This document shows, piece after piece, positions 54,988 through 64,000 of a stretch of DNA of 64,000 bases. Location of the stretch: positions 62,001-126,000 of the forward strand of contig QYRS01000017.1 in assembly GCA_006503535.1 (NCBI GenBank), read 5' to 3'. Each line of letters opens with the position of its first letter. Position 1 is the stretch's first letter. A model generated the notes under the pieces. The model was given only the letters and a program-made list of their open reading frames with translations, searched no databases and was not told the origin of the DNA. This DNA comes from Arthrinium phaeospermum. Taxonomy: Eukaryota > Ascomycota > Sordariomycetes > Amphisphaeriales > Apiosporaceae. The translations under genes were made by a program, and so were the position numbers.

Positions 54988-56111
54988 ATGTCTTCTCAAC
55001 TCCAGCTCCCCGAGCCGTTTGCAAGCATCCCGAGGGAGTCGTTCTTGTTCGGACCCTCTCCGATCCAACACCTGCCCCGCATTTCGGCAGAGCTCGGGGG
55101 CAAGGTCCAAGTCTACGCCAAGCGCGAAGACTGCAACTCGGGTCTGGCCTATGGCGGAAACAAGACTCGCAAACTTGAGTAAGCAGGAACTACTCATTCG
55201 GTGAAAGAGTCCGAAGTCTTGTTTTGTCGGCTAACGATGGGACCGACAGATACCTAGCGGCGGAAGCTGTGGCGCAGGGGGCCGACACCCTCGTCAGCAT
55301 CGGCGGAGTGCAGTCCAACCACACGCGGCAGGTGGCCGCCGTGTCGGCCAAGCTGGGCCTGCAGTGCGCCCTGGTGCAGGAGCACTGGGTCGAGTGGTCG
55401 GACCCGGGCTACGACAAGGTGGGCAACATCCAGCTGGCGCGGCTGATGGGCGCCGACTCGCGGCTGGACCCGTCGACGTTTGGCATCGAGCATAAGGCGA
55501 CGCTCCAAAAGCTCGAGGCCGAGCTCGCGGGCAAGGGCCGCAAGACGTACTACATCCCCGCCGGGGCGTCGGACCACCCGCTGGGCGGCCTGGGGTTCGC
55601 GCGCTGGGCATTTGAGGTCATGGCCCAAGAGGCCGAGATGGGCGTCTTCTTCGACACCGTCATCGTCTGTGCCGTCACGGGCTCCACGTTTGCCGGCATG
55701 GTGGCCGGCTTCAAGCTGGCCGAGAAGAAGTGCGGCGCCCGCCCGCGCCGCGTCATCGGCGTCGACGCCTCGGCCACCGTCAAGCAAACCTTCGACCAGG
55801 TCCTGCGCATCGCCCAGACCACGGCCACCAAGATCGGGCTCGACGGCGAGAAGGACATTACGGCGGATGACATCATCCTCGACGACCGCTACCACGGCGG
55901 AGTCTACGGCGTGCCCGACGAGCAGACCCTCGACGCCATCCGGTTCGGCGCCAAGACCGAGGCCTTCATTACGGACCCCGTGTACGAGGGCAAGAGTCTC
56001 GCGGGCATGATGGATATGATTCGCAAGGGCGAGCTGGCCGAGGGAAGCAATGTGCTTTACGCCCACCTCGGTGGTCAGCTGGCGCTCAATGCGTACTCGG
56101 TGATTCAGTAA
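54988..56111 (+). CDS. 1-aminocyclopropane-1-carboxylate (ACC) deaminase
   Basis: Two exons (54988–55178, 55250–56111) give about 350 residues, the normal family length. It is a PLP-dependent fold-type II enzyme with the cofactor Lys in [11 protein letters not shown] (K59), the substrate-contact Ser/Asn in [10 protein letters not shown] (S85, N86), and [15 protein letters not shown] as the phosphate-binding loop. [12 protein letters not shown] is diagnostic for ACC deaminase rather than D-cysteine desulfhydrase. The enzyme converts ACC, the precursor of plant ethylene, to 2-oxobutyrate and ammonia in the cytosol. In fungi it is linked to plant association or to recycling of self-made ACC. The start gives the standard N-terminus. 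Confidence 0.88.
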
Positions 56112-56426
56112 TTACGAAGCAATGGACACCAAACTCGGAAACTCGTGTACATGGACTTCGGTGCACAATTTGTATATAAACTTTGGCGTCGCAATGAGGA
56201 GCCAGATGCATCGGAGTTAGTTGGATGGTGTTATTGTTACATGGTTATACGATTATAGCATGCATTACTACAGTTCCGATGTCTAAATAGCGGTTATTCC
56301 AGTGGCAGTACCAGCGTTGATGACAGCGTCGGTCAGTGTCGCTAGAATCGTTCCACGTTTGTATAAACGATCAAACAATAGCTTATTCGGTCCACCTCCA
56401 GATCCGACCCTTGATTAAGCACCATC
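56112..56426. other. convergent intergenic region
   Basis: About 315 bases between the stops of the ACC deaminase gene and the next minus-strand gene. Nothing is seen in it. Confidence 0.4.
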
Positions 56427-56879
56427 CTAATGGCAGACGGGATACGCATTGCGCCCCTTTGCCTCAACTGAGCGGTTCTCCACTGTACGTTTACGGGGAG
56501 ATGCTTCATAGATGAAGGAATGCTCATCCTCCCCATAGCCCAGCTTTGTGTCGTAAGACATGTATATCGTGACAGTCGAGTCATGCTTGATGTCTCTGTA
56601 GCGAACATCGAAGTCGAAATCCATCAACCCGTACCAGTCGTCCGGAATCTTGTGGGGGTTGGACTTGGACTGGGCCTCGTGCTGTCGGCCGTCCGTGCCG
56701 GTGTATTCGACCCAGCAGTAGAAGTCGCCTCCGATGTTGGGACGGCAGGCCTCGGAGTGGACGCGGCGGTCGTGGCCCACTGTCAGGTAATCCGAGGCTC
56801 GCGGCGCATGGCAAACTTGAGCGGCGAGAGGAATGTAGCGAGACTCGTGGCAGACCGCTTTAGAGCCTCCGCCTCCCAT
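56427..56879 (-). CDS. small protein with predicted N-myristoylation signal
   Basis: A single exon encodes about 150 residues. It starts MGGGGSKAVCHESR, which fits the N-myristoylation pattern (Gly2, small residues, Ser6) and has a nearby Cys that could be palmitoylated. The body has many His, Tyr and Asp residues (GGDFYCWVEYTGTDGRQHEAQ, DWYGLMDFDFDVRYRD, STVTIYMSYDTK), suggesting a beta-rich fold. I recognise no family. An upstream in-frame Met at 57011 exists, but the MGGGGS start is more sensible. The ending is charged (SPRKRTVENRSVEAKGRN). Confidence 0.55.
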   Translation of the reverse strand: MGGGGSKAVCHESRYIPLAAQVCHAPRASDYLTVGHDRRVHSEACRPNIGGDFYCWVEYTGTDGRQHEAQSKSNPHKIPDDWYGLMDFDFDVRYRDIKHDSTVTIYMSYDTKLGYGEDEHSFIYEASPRKRTVENRSVEAKGRNAYPVCH

Positions 56880-57594
56880 CGTGCTGAACGTGGCGGTGTC
56901 TTGGTTTGTGGGTGATTGGTGTACTGGATTGGAAGAGTGCAAGTGTGTGAAATTCAAGGACTGTGGTATTAGATGTTCAGGAACAGGACGATGCAAAGGG
57001 ACTGGGCGCACGCAATTAAATGCGTCGCAAAGGACAACCCTTGCGGGCTGGAAGGGCTGTCTTGAACAGAAAGAAGAAACCCGTCATGTCCCTGCGCTAC
57101 CTACCTTGCAGGCACACGCGGAAGAGACCCGCCTACGTTGCGACCTGGTCAGTAGACTAGACTACCGTCACATGCCGAGAGTTTTGGTATTGGTCCGAGT
57201 ATGTGTTTCATTGCCACATCCGCGAAGACATCCTGTTCTTTCGTGGCCTCTTCGTGTATGAGAGCATTCGCGGCAATAAGAACCTACGCTATGTTGTACG
57301 CTAGATTAAATATACGCAAAACAAACTTGTGCTGTACAGCGCTTAATGACTCTATCTGCCGCGAATTCGATCTGTGGTGTGATTAGGCCTGTCGCATGGG
57401 GGTCCGAGAAACAAGATCCATACATTGGATTTGCCTTGCTTCGCATGCCGGACGTTGTGAAAGGCGTTTCTCCTGCAGAGGTTTCCGGCCTCCGTTTACG
57501 GCATTGGGGTATGACTCCTTCAACCCGCTGGGATGGATATCTTGTAGTGGGAGCAGCACTTTCGCCTTTAATGGAATAGAAGCAGTCTCCGTAG
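56880..57594. other. intergenic region
   Basis: About 715 bases with no supportable gene. Confidence 0.4.
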
Positions 57595-58704
57595 CTATCT
57601 AGTAACCCGACCCAACTCGGACAGCGAGAAGTACTCCTCCAAATTCACCCCCTCCAACTCCCCGCGCCACTCCACGACCTTGATCCCGCCCACCCCCGTC
57701 CGCCCCTCCTCCATCCACTGCTGCATCACCCCTGGATCGAAGTACAGCGGCTCGTCCGCCCGACCCAGCACTGGCACGATGTCCGCCAGCATGCCATGGC
57801 GCCAGAACCCGAACCGCGCGTTGACCTCGACCCGCATGCTAAACCGTCGCCCCTTACCTCTTCCCCGTGGGCCCCTCTTCCTGCTTGGCGGGACTGTCAC
57901 AATGAGCGGGAGGACTAGGTGCTTGGGGATCCCACCGGCATCCACGGGGTCCTCGGCCACCGAGACGATGAGGCTGTTGTCGTCGTGGCCGAGGCACGCG
58001 ACGTCGATCTGGATCGCGCCCGTCTCCGCCTTGGTGCGCTGCCGGCTCTTGGTGACGGACACCGCGGCGGCGTCCCAGCCAAGCTGAAGACTGAACTCTC
58101 CGCTGTCTACGACTTGCGCCGTCGTGGGCTGGCCTTTCCAGCCTTCCGGGCCCGGCATGGTCTTGACGATGGAGGGATGTTGAGGCCCCTCATCAGAGTC
58201 TTCATCATCTGAGTCGTCCGTGTCATCCCCGCCATCCAGTGACGGCGCGTCTTTGAACAAGACTTTGATGGTGGCCCCTTTGACCCGGCTCAGCCAGTCC
58301 CTGCTGTTGCAGCCCGCCGCCGCCACGAGCTGGAACCGGAGCCGCACCAGGTAGGCCGGGACGCCGTTGTACGTGCCCGCGAGGACGGGGCGCAGGCACT
58401 CGGAGCGGAAGATGCTGGACGAGACCGCCGCGGAGATGAGCCGGCGGGGGATGGAGAGCTCCTCGGGCCGGTTGGTGCAGGGCGGCGCGGAGAGCTGCCC
58501 GCCGGTTTCGCCCTCGATGGTGAGTTGGAGGGACTGGGAGAAGTCGATGGACTTTTTCGCATCGGCTTCTGTGTTCAAGACGGGGGGATTGATCGTGGCT
58601 TCAGAGTTATCCAATGCTTCGACGACTCCCACGGGGAGGTTGAGGGTGGCGTCAGGCCTCTCCTCCTTGGCGTCGTCGAGTTTGACTTCGGTTGTCGCGC
58701 TCAT
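57595..58704 (-). CDS. uncharacterised acidic-linker protein
   Basis: A single exon encodes about 369 residues from MSATTEVKLDD; earlier in-frame Met residues up to 58785 are possible. It shows an N-terminal low-complexity part, a region EELSIPRRLISAAVSSSIFRSECLRPVLAGTY split by short turns, an acidic Asp/Ser/Glu run (GGDDTDDSDDEDSDEG) near 190, and a C-terminal part with a basic patch (SRKRGPRGRGKGRRF). No signal peptide or membrane segment is evident. I recognise no family or motif that would give a function. Confidence 0.6.
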   Translation of the reverse strand: MSATTEVKLDDAKEERPDATLNLPVGVVEALDNSEATINPPVLNTEADAKKSIDFSQSLQLTIEGETGGQLSAPPCTNRPEELSIPRRLISAAVSSSIFRSECLRPVLAGTYNGVPAYLVRLRFQLVAAAGCNSRDWLSRVKGATIKVLFKDAPSLDGGDDTDDSDDEDSDEGPQHPSIVKTMPGPEGWKGQPTTAQVVDSGEFSLQLGWDAAAVSVTKSRQRTKAETGAIQIDVACLGHDDNSLIVSVAEDPVDAGGIPKHLVLPLIVTVPPSRKRGPRGRGKGRRFSMRVEVNARFGFWRHGMLADIVPVLGRADEPLYFDPGVMQQWMEEGRTGVGGIKVVEWRGELEGVNLEEYFSLSELGRVTR

Positions 58705-59203
58705 CTTGAGTGTCAGCATGCCGTACACTTTCCCGGTTTTCGACACCAGCGAATGCAGGCAAGCAAGCGAAGCTTTATGTGGCACAATGCAGAAAGTGTT
58801 GGTGTCGCGGGGATTCCCGATTCAGCTGGTATGTGTTTGTCTCGCCCATGTTCAGCTGGGCTTGGCAATTTTATGCTGCTGGGTCCAGACCGTCGGTGGC
58901 TGCATGCCAGGAGGGGGGGAAAGCCGTTGGGATTGGACAGTCTAGTCAATCGGAGGCCTGTTCCATCATACCGAAGAGTGTCAGGCTTTTCGTGGCAGTA
59001 TTTCTTTTTCCGTCGTGGATAGCGTGTCGACATTCACAGCAGCTGAGATACCCTAATAGTCACTCGCTATTACAATTGTTTTACCTTTTCCAGTCTTTCC
59101 CCATGTGACTCGCGACAGATTGCGTAGCCAAAATCGATGGCAGCACTGAAACCTGCCCAGAAATCTATCATTGGGAACAATACCTGCCCGTGTGACAACC
59201 AAC
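58705..59203. promoter_or_regulatory. divergent intergenic region before the CHAT gene
   Basis: About 500 bases between divergent start codons, so it should hold both promoters. No specific site is recognised. Confidence 0.35.
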
Positions 59204-62200
59204 ATGGAGCCACCCCCCTATCGAGGCATCCACACCTCCCTTTACCATACCTTGCCTGCAGATGCCGTCCAGCACCTTGAGAGGGCCATCTGGCTCAAGA
59301 TGCTAGGCCGCACAGGCGAAGCCAGAGCAATCTACCACAACGAGCTGGGCTGTTTCGGGAACTACCCCGTGGTGATCACGGAGCTGGCCGACCTCGAACA
59401 GGAATCCGGACGATGGGGAGAAGCATGGCGCATCTTAGAGGCAGGACTGAACGACTTCGAGGGGACCAGGCCTGATCTCTATTGTCCCGAGTACCGACTC
59501 ATGGCTCTTACGCGGGCCATGTTGGGAACGCGATACCGCGGCGACGTAGAATCATCTGCCCATGAGGTCGCCCGGACGCAACGTTGGCTCCAGAACGTAC
59601 CGATTGGTGATTACACGGATATCCAAGTGAGTTACCGCTTTCTATCCATTTTCTTCCGAACTGCGACGCGATCCCACTGATTATCCTATTGATTGCCCCA
59701 TTGCTTATTCCAATCCAGGCAAGCTGCATCCGCCGATACGTAGTATGTTACCTGTTCACGAAGCTATACTCGGCCTATGAGAATGACGAGGCGGAGCGTA
59801 TCCCGTCCTGTGGGTCCACCGAGCCCTGGAACGGGCTGCACGAGCTACGCCGCTCACTCTGTACTCGCGGCATGATCAAGGAGGCCAATGCGGTATTCCG
59901 CGTGGAGCTGAACCGGACCCCGATTGAGGGCCGTGAGCCCGTGGTGGAAGAGTTCCTGTCTGTACTCGCCGGGGTTACCGAGACCAGCGGCCGGAGCTAT
60001 TTCGAGGCCGTCGTCCGGCTGCAGTGGGCCAACACGCTGGTCATGCAGCAGAATGTGCCCCATGCGTCGGAGGAATTGGACATGTCGGAGGCGGCGTTCA
60101 ACAGATTCTGCGATGTGCACAGCATCACCGATCGGGCTGGCGCGCCTCATATGCAATCTCTTCAATATGAGAGGCTATCCTGCATCCAAGACCCGATAGA
60201 GAAGCTGAGCCAGACCGAACTGCTCGCCGGTAGACTCGAACAGATGGAAAGTGCCAAGACTGGATCGTGTCTGTCCGACGCCGCCGATCTCGCCCACCTC
60301 TTCTTCAAGTTCACAGCAGACCCGGACTACCAGAAAAAGTACTTCGACTTCCAGGCCCGACTCGAGCGGTACGACGAGACGGTGAGCGAAGACATCACGG
60401 ACCTGGTCCAGCACCACAACAGCCTCATCGCCGTCACGCTCTCCATGTCCGTGGACCGCGAAAAGTCGCTCGAGTGGATCGAGGGGTTTCTGCAACGGCA
60501 CACCGGCTTCAAATCGCCGGCCATACTGGCGTCGCTGTACCGGTCGCAGGCGCTGCTGTTCCTGTCGCTGCGCCGCATGGAGGAGGCAAGCGAGGCCGAC
60601 AGGAAGGTGGCGGCGCTGGACGGCTACATGCCCCTGATCGGGGAATGGATCAACCATCGCAGCGCCCCGGCCGTGGCCCTTTCCAGATGGCGTCCGGGCA
60701 CTACGAGCCGGGAACCGCGCGAAGAGCCTGCGGATGATGAGGTCGCCGATGAGCAGTTCTTTTGGCCTTGGAGAAACGCGATGCGGGGCGAGAAGGGGGC
60801 AGATACGACAACAATCAACCTCCTGTGGGAGTGGTCTTTCGAGGACGTGGCTGCCGGTCGTCTCGCCGTCGAAGACTTCCGGGCCATGATGGGCGTCGCC
60901 GATCCCGACATCAAGTTTGACGTCAGTCCCCGCAGAGTGGCAGACATAGTCGGTGTAGTGGGAAGCGAAAAGATGGACGAGCTCGCCTCTGTCATCTACC
61001 CGAAAAGCCCCGACGTCTCGGCTTCGCAGGAGGCCCAGTACGAGCGCATCTGCCAGTGGCTCCGCGCGTACCCCAAAGGCCTGCGTGACAAACGCCTCTT
61101 CTGTCTGGTGATGCTGCGCGACAGCCGTCAGGTGCACTTTTCCCAGCAAAACATGCTGGACCGCCGCCTGCGCGAGCTCGAGAAGCTGCTCGAGCTGGAC
61201 AAGGCCCTGCCCCGGATCATCCGCGAGACTTTTCCGAGCCACCGGCCGGCATGGGTCGGGGCCATGTCCATGACGCTCGTGGCCCAGCTCGGACCCGTCG
61301 CGGACTTCACCCGTGACGGCCCGTCCCACACGCTTCTAGAGGCGAAGAAGTGGAACGATAACGCGCTCCAGGAGCACCGTCGCGTGAGCGACCGGGCTTC
61401 CTACGCCATCTTCCTGCGGGCGGGGGCGCAGATCTGCCTGATGAACATCTTCCGGCTGCAGCAGGTACTGGAAAGCCTCGACATGATGGGCGCGTCCCTC
61501 TGCCCCACCATGCAGGAGATCCAACACTTGCAAGACAGCGGGCTGAGGATGGTGGAAGAGGCCGACGCCATCTTGTCGCGGAACGAGATACACGCCTCGT
61601 GGAACGACGGGCTGGACAGCATCGCCCACCGGCAGAGCCTCACCCGCTTCCACGGCAGCGCCTACACCGCCATCACGGCCATTACCCTCCACCTGGCTGA
61701 CAGAGACGACATGATGGCGGAGCGGGCGGCCCGCGGGGCCTGGACGTGGGTGCAAAAGTACAAGGCACGCTCGCTCGCGCGGACCATTGGCGTGCGCAGC
61801 TACGACCCACCCGAGCTGATCAACCGCATCATGGGATACCCCGAGACCCGGCCGCTCTACGAGGAAATGCTGGGACTGAAGAGACAGATTGACGAGGCCC
61901 GGCTGATGGATCGGTTCAAGCTGCGCCGGCAGCTGGACGCCCACCTGGATCACATGAAGACAAGCGATCCGCTGCTGTGCCAGCTCATCGACCTCCGCGA
62001 AGCGACGCCGTTCAAGGTGGGCGATATAGCCCGGCTCGAGGCCCAAGCCGGCTCCCCGCTGGTGCTGGTGGATTGGTTCTACCTCCCGCCCTACCTGGCC
62101 AACCAGAAGGGGCAGATGCTGCTGTTCACAGCGCGGGCGGGCGAGAGGCCCACCATGGACGTGTTGCCCGTGAGCGAGGCCGACGTGCTGGCCTGGCAAG

Positions 62201-63351
62201 AGCAGTACTTGTCCCCTCCCACGTGGAAACACTATCGAGAAGAGAACCTCAACAGCTCCGAGGCGCGCGACAGGTTCAACGCGATGCTGGGCGGCCTCGT
62301 GGCCCCGCTGGCGCACCACACGAAAAGGGGCGAGGTGCTCGTGCTCTGCCCGTCCAGCATCTTGCACAGGATCCCACTGCACGCCTTGAACCTGACGACG
62401 ACGACAACTGTGCAAGAGGGCGGCGACGGCGCTCCTTCTACCAACACCAGAACCAAAACGGAGGCGCTCATTCATCGCAATCCTGTCACCTACACGCACA
62501 GCCACTCTCTGTTGCGGTCCTGCGCTGCGGCGGCCGAGTACGCGCGGTATGACCCAGGTTCGTTGGGGGCGCTGTTCTTGTCAGGCATCCCCGAGGCCGA
62601 GGCCGAGGGCTATGCCGCGGGCCGCAAGAGTATTCGCGATCTGGCGGGCGGCTTCGGCGCGGAGCCCATGATGGACGGGGGCGCCGGCAAGTCCGACTTC
62701 TTGGAGGGCGCCAAGACCTCCCGCTTGATCCATCTCCATACCCACTGCAATTGGCGCGCCGGCGATCCCCTGAACCACCATGTCGAGTTTCCCCGGATAC
62801 TCGATGACACTACTACCGCCGACGACGACAAAGCGCCGCGGCCGAAGCTGGAGGCGAATGACGGAGAAGCACCCACTGAACGGCCCGTCGACCGCCTCAC
62901 CGCCCGCGAGCTCTTCGAAGTCAAGGTGCCGGCCAGCGCCCACGTCAACCTGATCGCCTGCCAGGGGGGCGTCGCCGACGTGCAGCTCGGCGACGAGGTC
63001 ATGGGTCTCGTGCCCGCCCTGCTGTATGCGGGCGCCAGCTCGACCGTCTCGACGCTGTGGAGCATCGACGACGCGGACGGGGCGCGGTTCGCACGGCACT
63101 TCTTCGATTCGTTCTTACGACAGTGCCGCCGGAAGAAGAAGAGGACGATCGCGAAGGGTGGTGAAAGTAGTATTAGCACTGATGAGAAGGTGGGCTTCGT
63201 GGATGTAGCCAAGGCCGTCAGGGAGGCGGCGGGGGAGATGGATGCGACTAACGCGGAGCCGCTGTACAGGTGGGCGGCGTTTGTGCTGCATGGGGTTTGG
63301 CGGTTTCCGGTGTCGACTGCGGACTTGGAGCGGTTGAAGTCACGGCAGTGA
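59204..63351 (+). CDS. TPR–CHAT protein (caspase-like protease domain)
   Basis: Two exons (59204–59626, 59719–63351) give about 1,351 residues. The N-terminal two-thirds is helical with TPR-like pairs (LERAIWLKMLGRTGEARAIY, ITELADLEQESGRWGEAWRIL). The C-terminal region from about 880 is a CHAT domain, a caspase/separase-clan peptidase. The dyad His is in IHLHTHCNW (H1150) and the Cys in VNLIACQGG (C1222). GDEVMGLVPALLYAGASSTV and LWSIDD complete the CHAT signature, and LYRWAAFVLHG closes it. Both catalytic residues are present, so it is probably an active cysteine peptidase with a TPR sensor part. Substrates of fungal CHAT proteins are mostly unknown; bacterial relatives act in defence and cell death. 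It lies about 5 kb from the small-membrane-protein array. Confidence 0.85.
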
Positions 63352-63805
63352 TCAAGGGACGTTGATACATGATGTAGTCTTGATGAATTTACTCTGTGTA
63401 CATTGTCGCAAGGTGAATGCTGCATCGCACCCGGCTCTGTCTACTGTTTCCAGCCAGGTATCTTATTTTTCTTTTTCTTTTTTCTTTTCTCTCGACTCAT
63501 ACCAAGGCTCCTCAGCACTCATCTCTCACGAGACTTCCACGCCGTCGAAACCTTCATTTTGCGGTGTTACCTCCGCAGTTCACATTCATCAACCAACCTC
63601 CAGATTGCCACAACAATCAGAACGCACAGCGACCATCCAGGTGATTGCTGTTACTTAGTTGGCCTACGGTTATTCCAGAGGCTGCTTGCATTGTGCCCCA
63701 CTTGACTCACCCGTCAAACCAAACAAGCTCAGTTCTTCTCCGTCGGCCAACACAAACCTCCCACTCTCAATCCAACAACAACAAACCTCCCACTCTCGAG
63801 ACCAA
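63352..63805. promoter_or_regulatory. pyrimidine-rich region before the right-edge gene
   Basis: It contains a long C/T-rich tract (about 63460–63500), as in promoters of fungal genes, then a C- and A-rich leader before the ATG at 63806. Confidence 0.4.
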
Positions 63806-64000
63806 ATGGCCCCCCACGACCACATGCCAGACCCCAGGCAGCCGCCCGCCGAATTGGTGGAACGATGTAAAAGTGGTTATCAGTTTCTACTCAGCCCTGA
63901 CCAGTGCATCATATGTCCACATCTTGAAGGTCCAGCCGCCCACAAACTAATTCCCCCATCGATTAAGGCTCAGGTGGACTGGCAATACCCGCTGGACAGA
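63806..64000 (+). CDS. start of an unidentified gene, cut by the window edge
   Basis: An ATG at 63806 opens a frame that stays open for 65 codons to the window end (MAPHDHMPDPRQPPAELVER, then CKSGYQFLLSPDQCIICP). The CIICP and HLEGPAAHKL parts give no family. The pyrimidine-rich stretch upstream supports a real start. A splice before the edge cannot be ruled out. Confidence 0.35.
   Translation, partial: MAPHDHMPDPRQPPAELVERCKSGYQFLLSPDQCIICPHLEGPAAHKLIPPSIKAQVDWQYPLDR

Overview
The window is nuclear DNA of a filamentous ascomycete. The evidence is short GT–AG introns of about 50–90 bases, GC-rich third codon positions, and typical Pezizomycotina families: a rhodopsin-domain membrane protein, a 2EXR protein, a highly reducing polyketide synthase (HR-PKS), a NACHT–ankyrin receptor and a GH72 transglycosylase. 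A sordariomycete is the most likely source, but I could not test this. Exon joins were made by eye from splice signals, reading frame and protein-family continuity. No tRNA, rRNA, CRISPR array or recognisable transposon was seen.

Layout. 0.4–5.1 kb: a thioesterase-like gene diverges from a cytochrome P450, followed by a seven-helix rhodopsin-domain protein. 6.3–9.8 kb: a flavoprotein and a cyclopropane-fatty-acid-synthase-like methyltransferase lie in tandem. 11.0–14.3 kb: a secreted double-GH43 enzyme is convergent with a secreted CE1 esterase, a hemicellulose-degrading pair. 15.5–17.3 kb: a gamma-glutamyltranspeptidase. 19.4–28.8 kb: an FSH1/LovG-like serine hydrolase diverges from an HR-PKS whose dehydratase has lost its catalytic His. 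30.1–31.8 kb: a small conserved hypothetical gene and a 2EXR gene. 33.5–37.2 kb: the mismatch-repair gene MSH6, carrying a one-base frameshift in a G run. 37.9–39.4 kb: a GPI-type GH72 beta-1,3-glucanosyltransferase.

The right third looks accessory. 41.8–48.4 kb encodes a 2,117-residue NACHT–ankyrin (NLR-type) protein with an unusual repeat insertion just after Walker A and a ZZ-like zinc motif at the C-terminus. Directly downstream, 48.9–54.2 kb holds an array of at least seven full, broken or fragmentary copies of a small membrane-protein gene, in both orientations. One copy, at 53.3–54.0 kb, looks intact. Then come an ACC deaminase, a possibly N-myristoylated small protein, an unknown acidic protein, a TPR–CHAT caspase-like protease (59.2–63.4 kb) and the start of one more gene at the right edge.

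The best candidate for an undescribed system is this small-membrane-protein array beside the NLR-type gene, with the CHAT protease 5 kb further on. Sensor, rapidly duplicating membrane protein and protease are the parts expected of a fungal recognition or cell-death locus. The functional link is inference. The other notable points are the MSH6 frameshift, the degenerate DH and ER sites of the HR-PKS, a P450 with Pro-Pro in place of the I-helix Thr, and possible Kex2 sites between the two GH43 domains.
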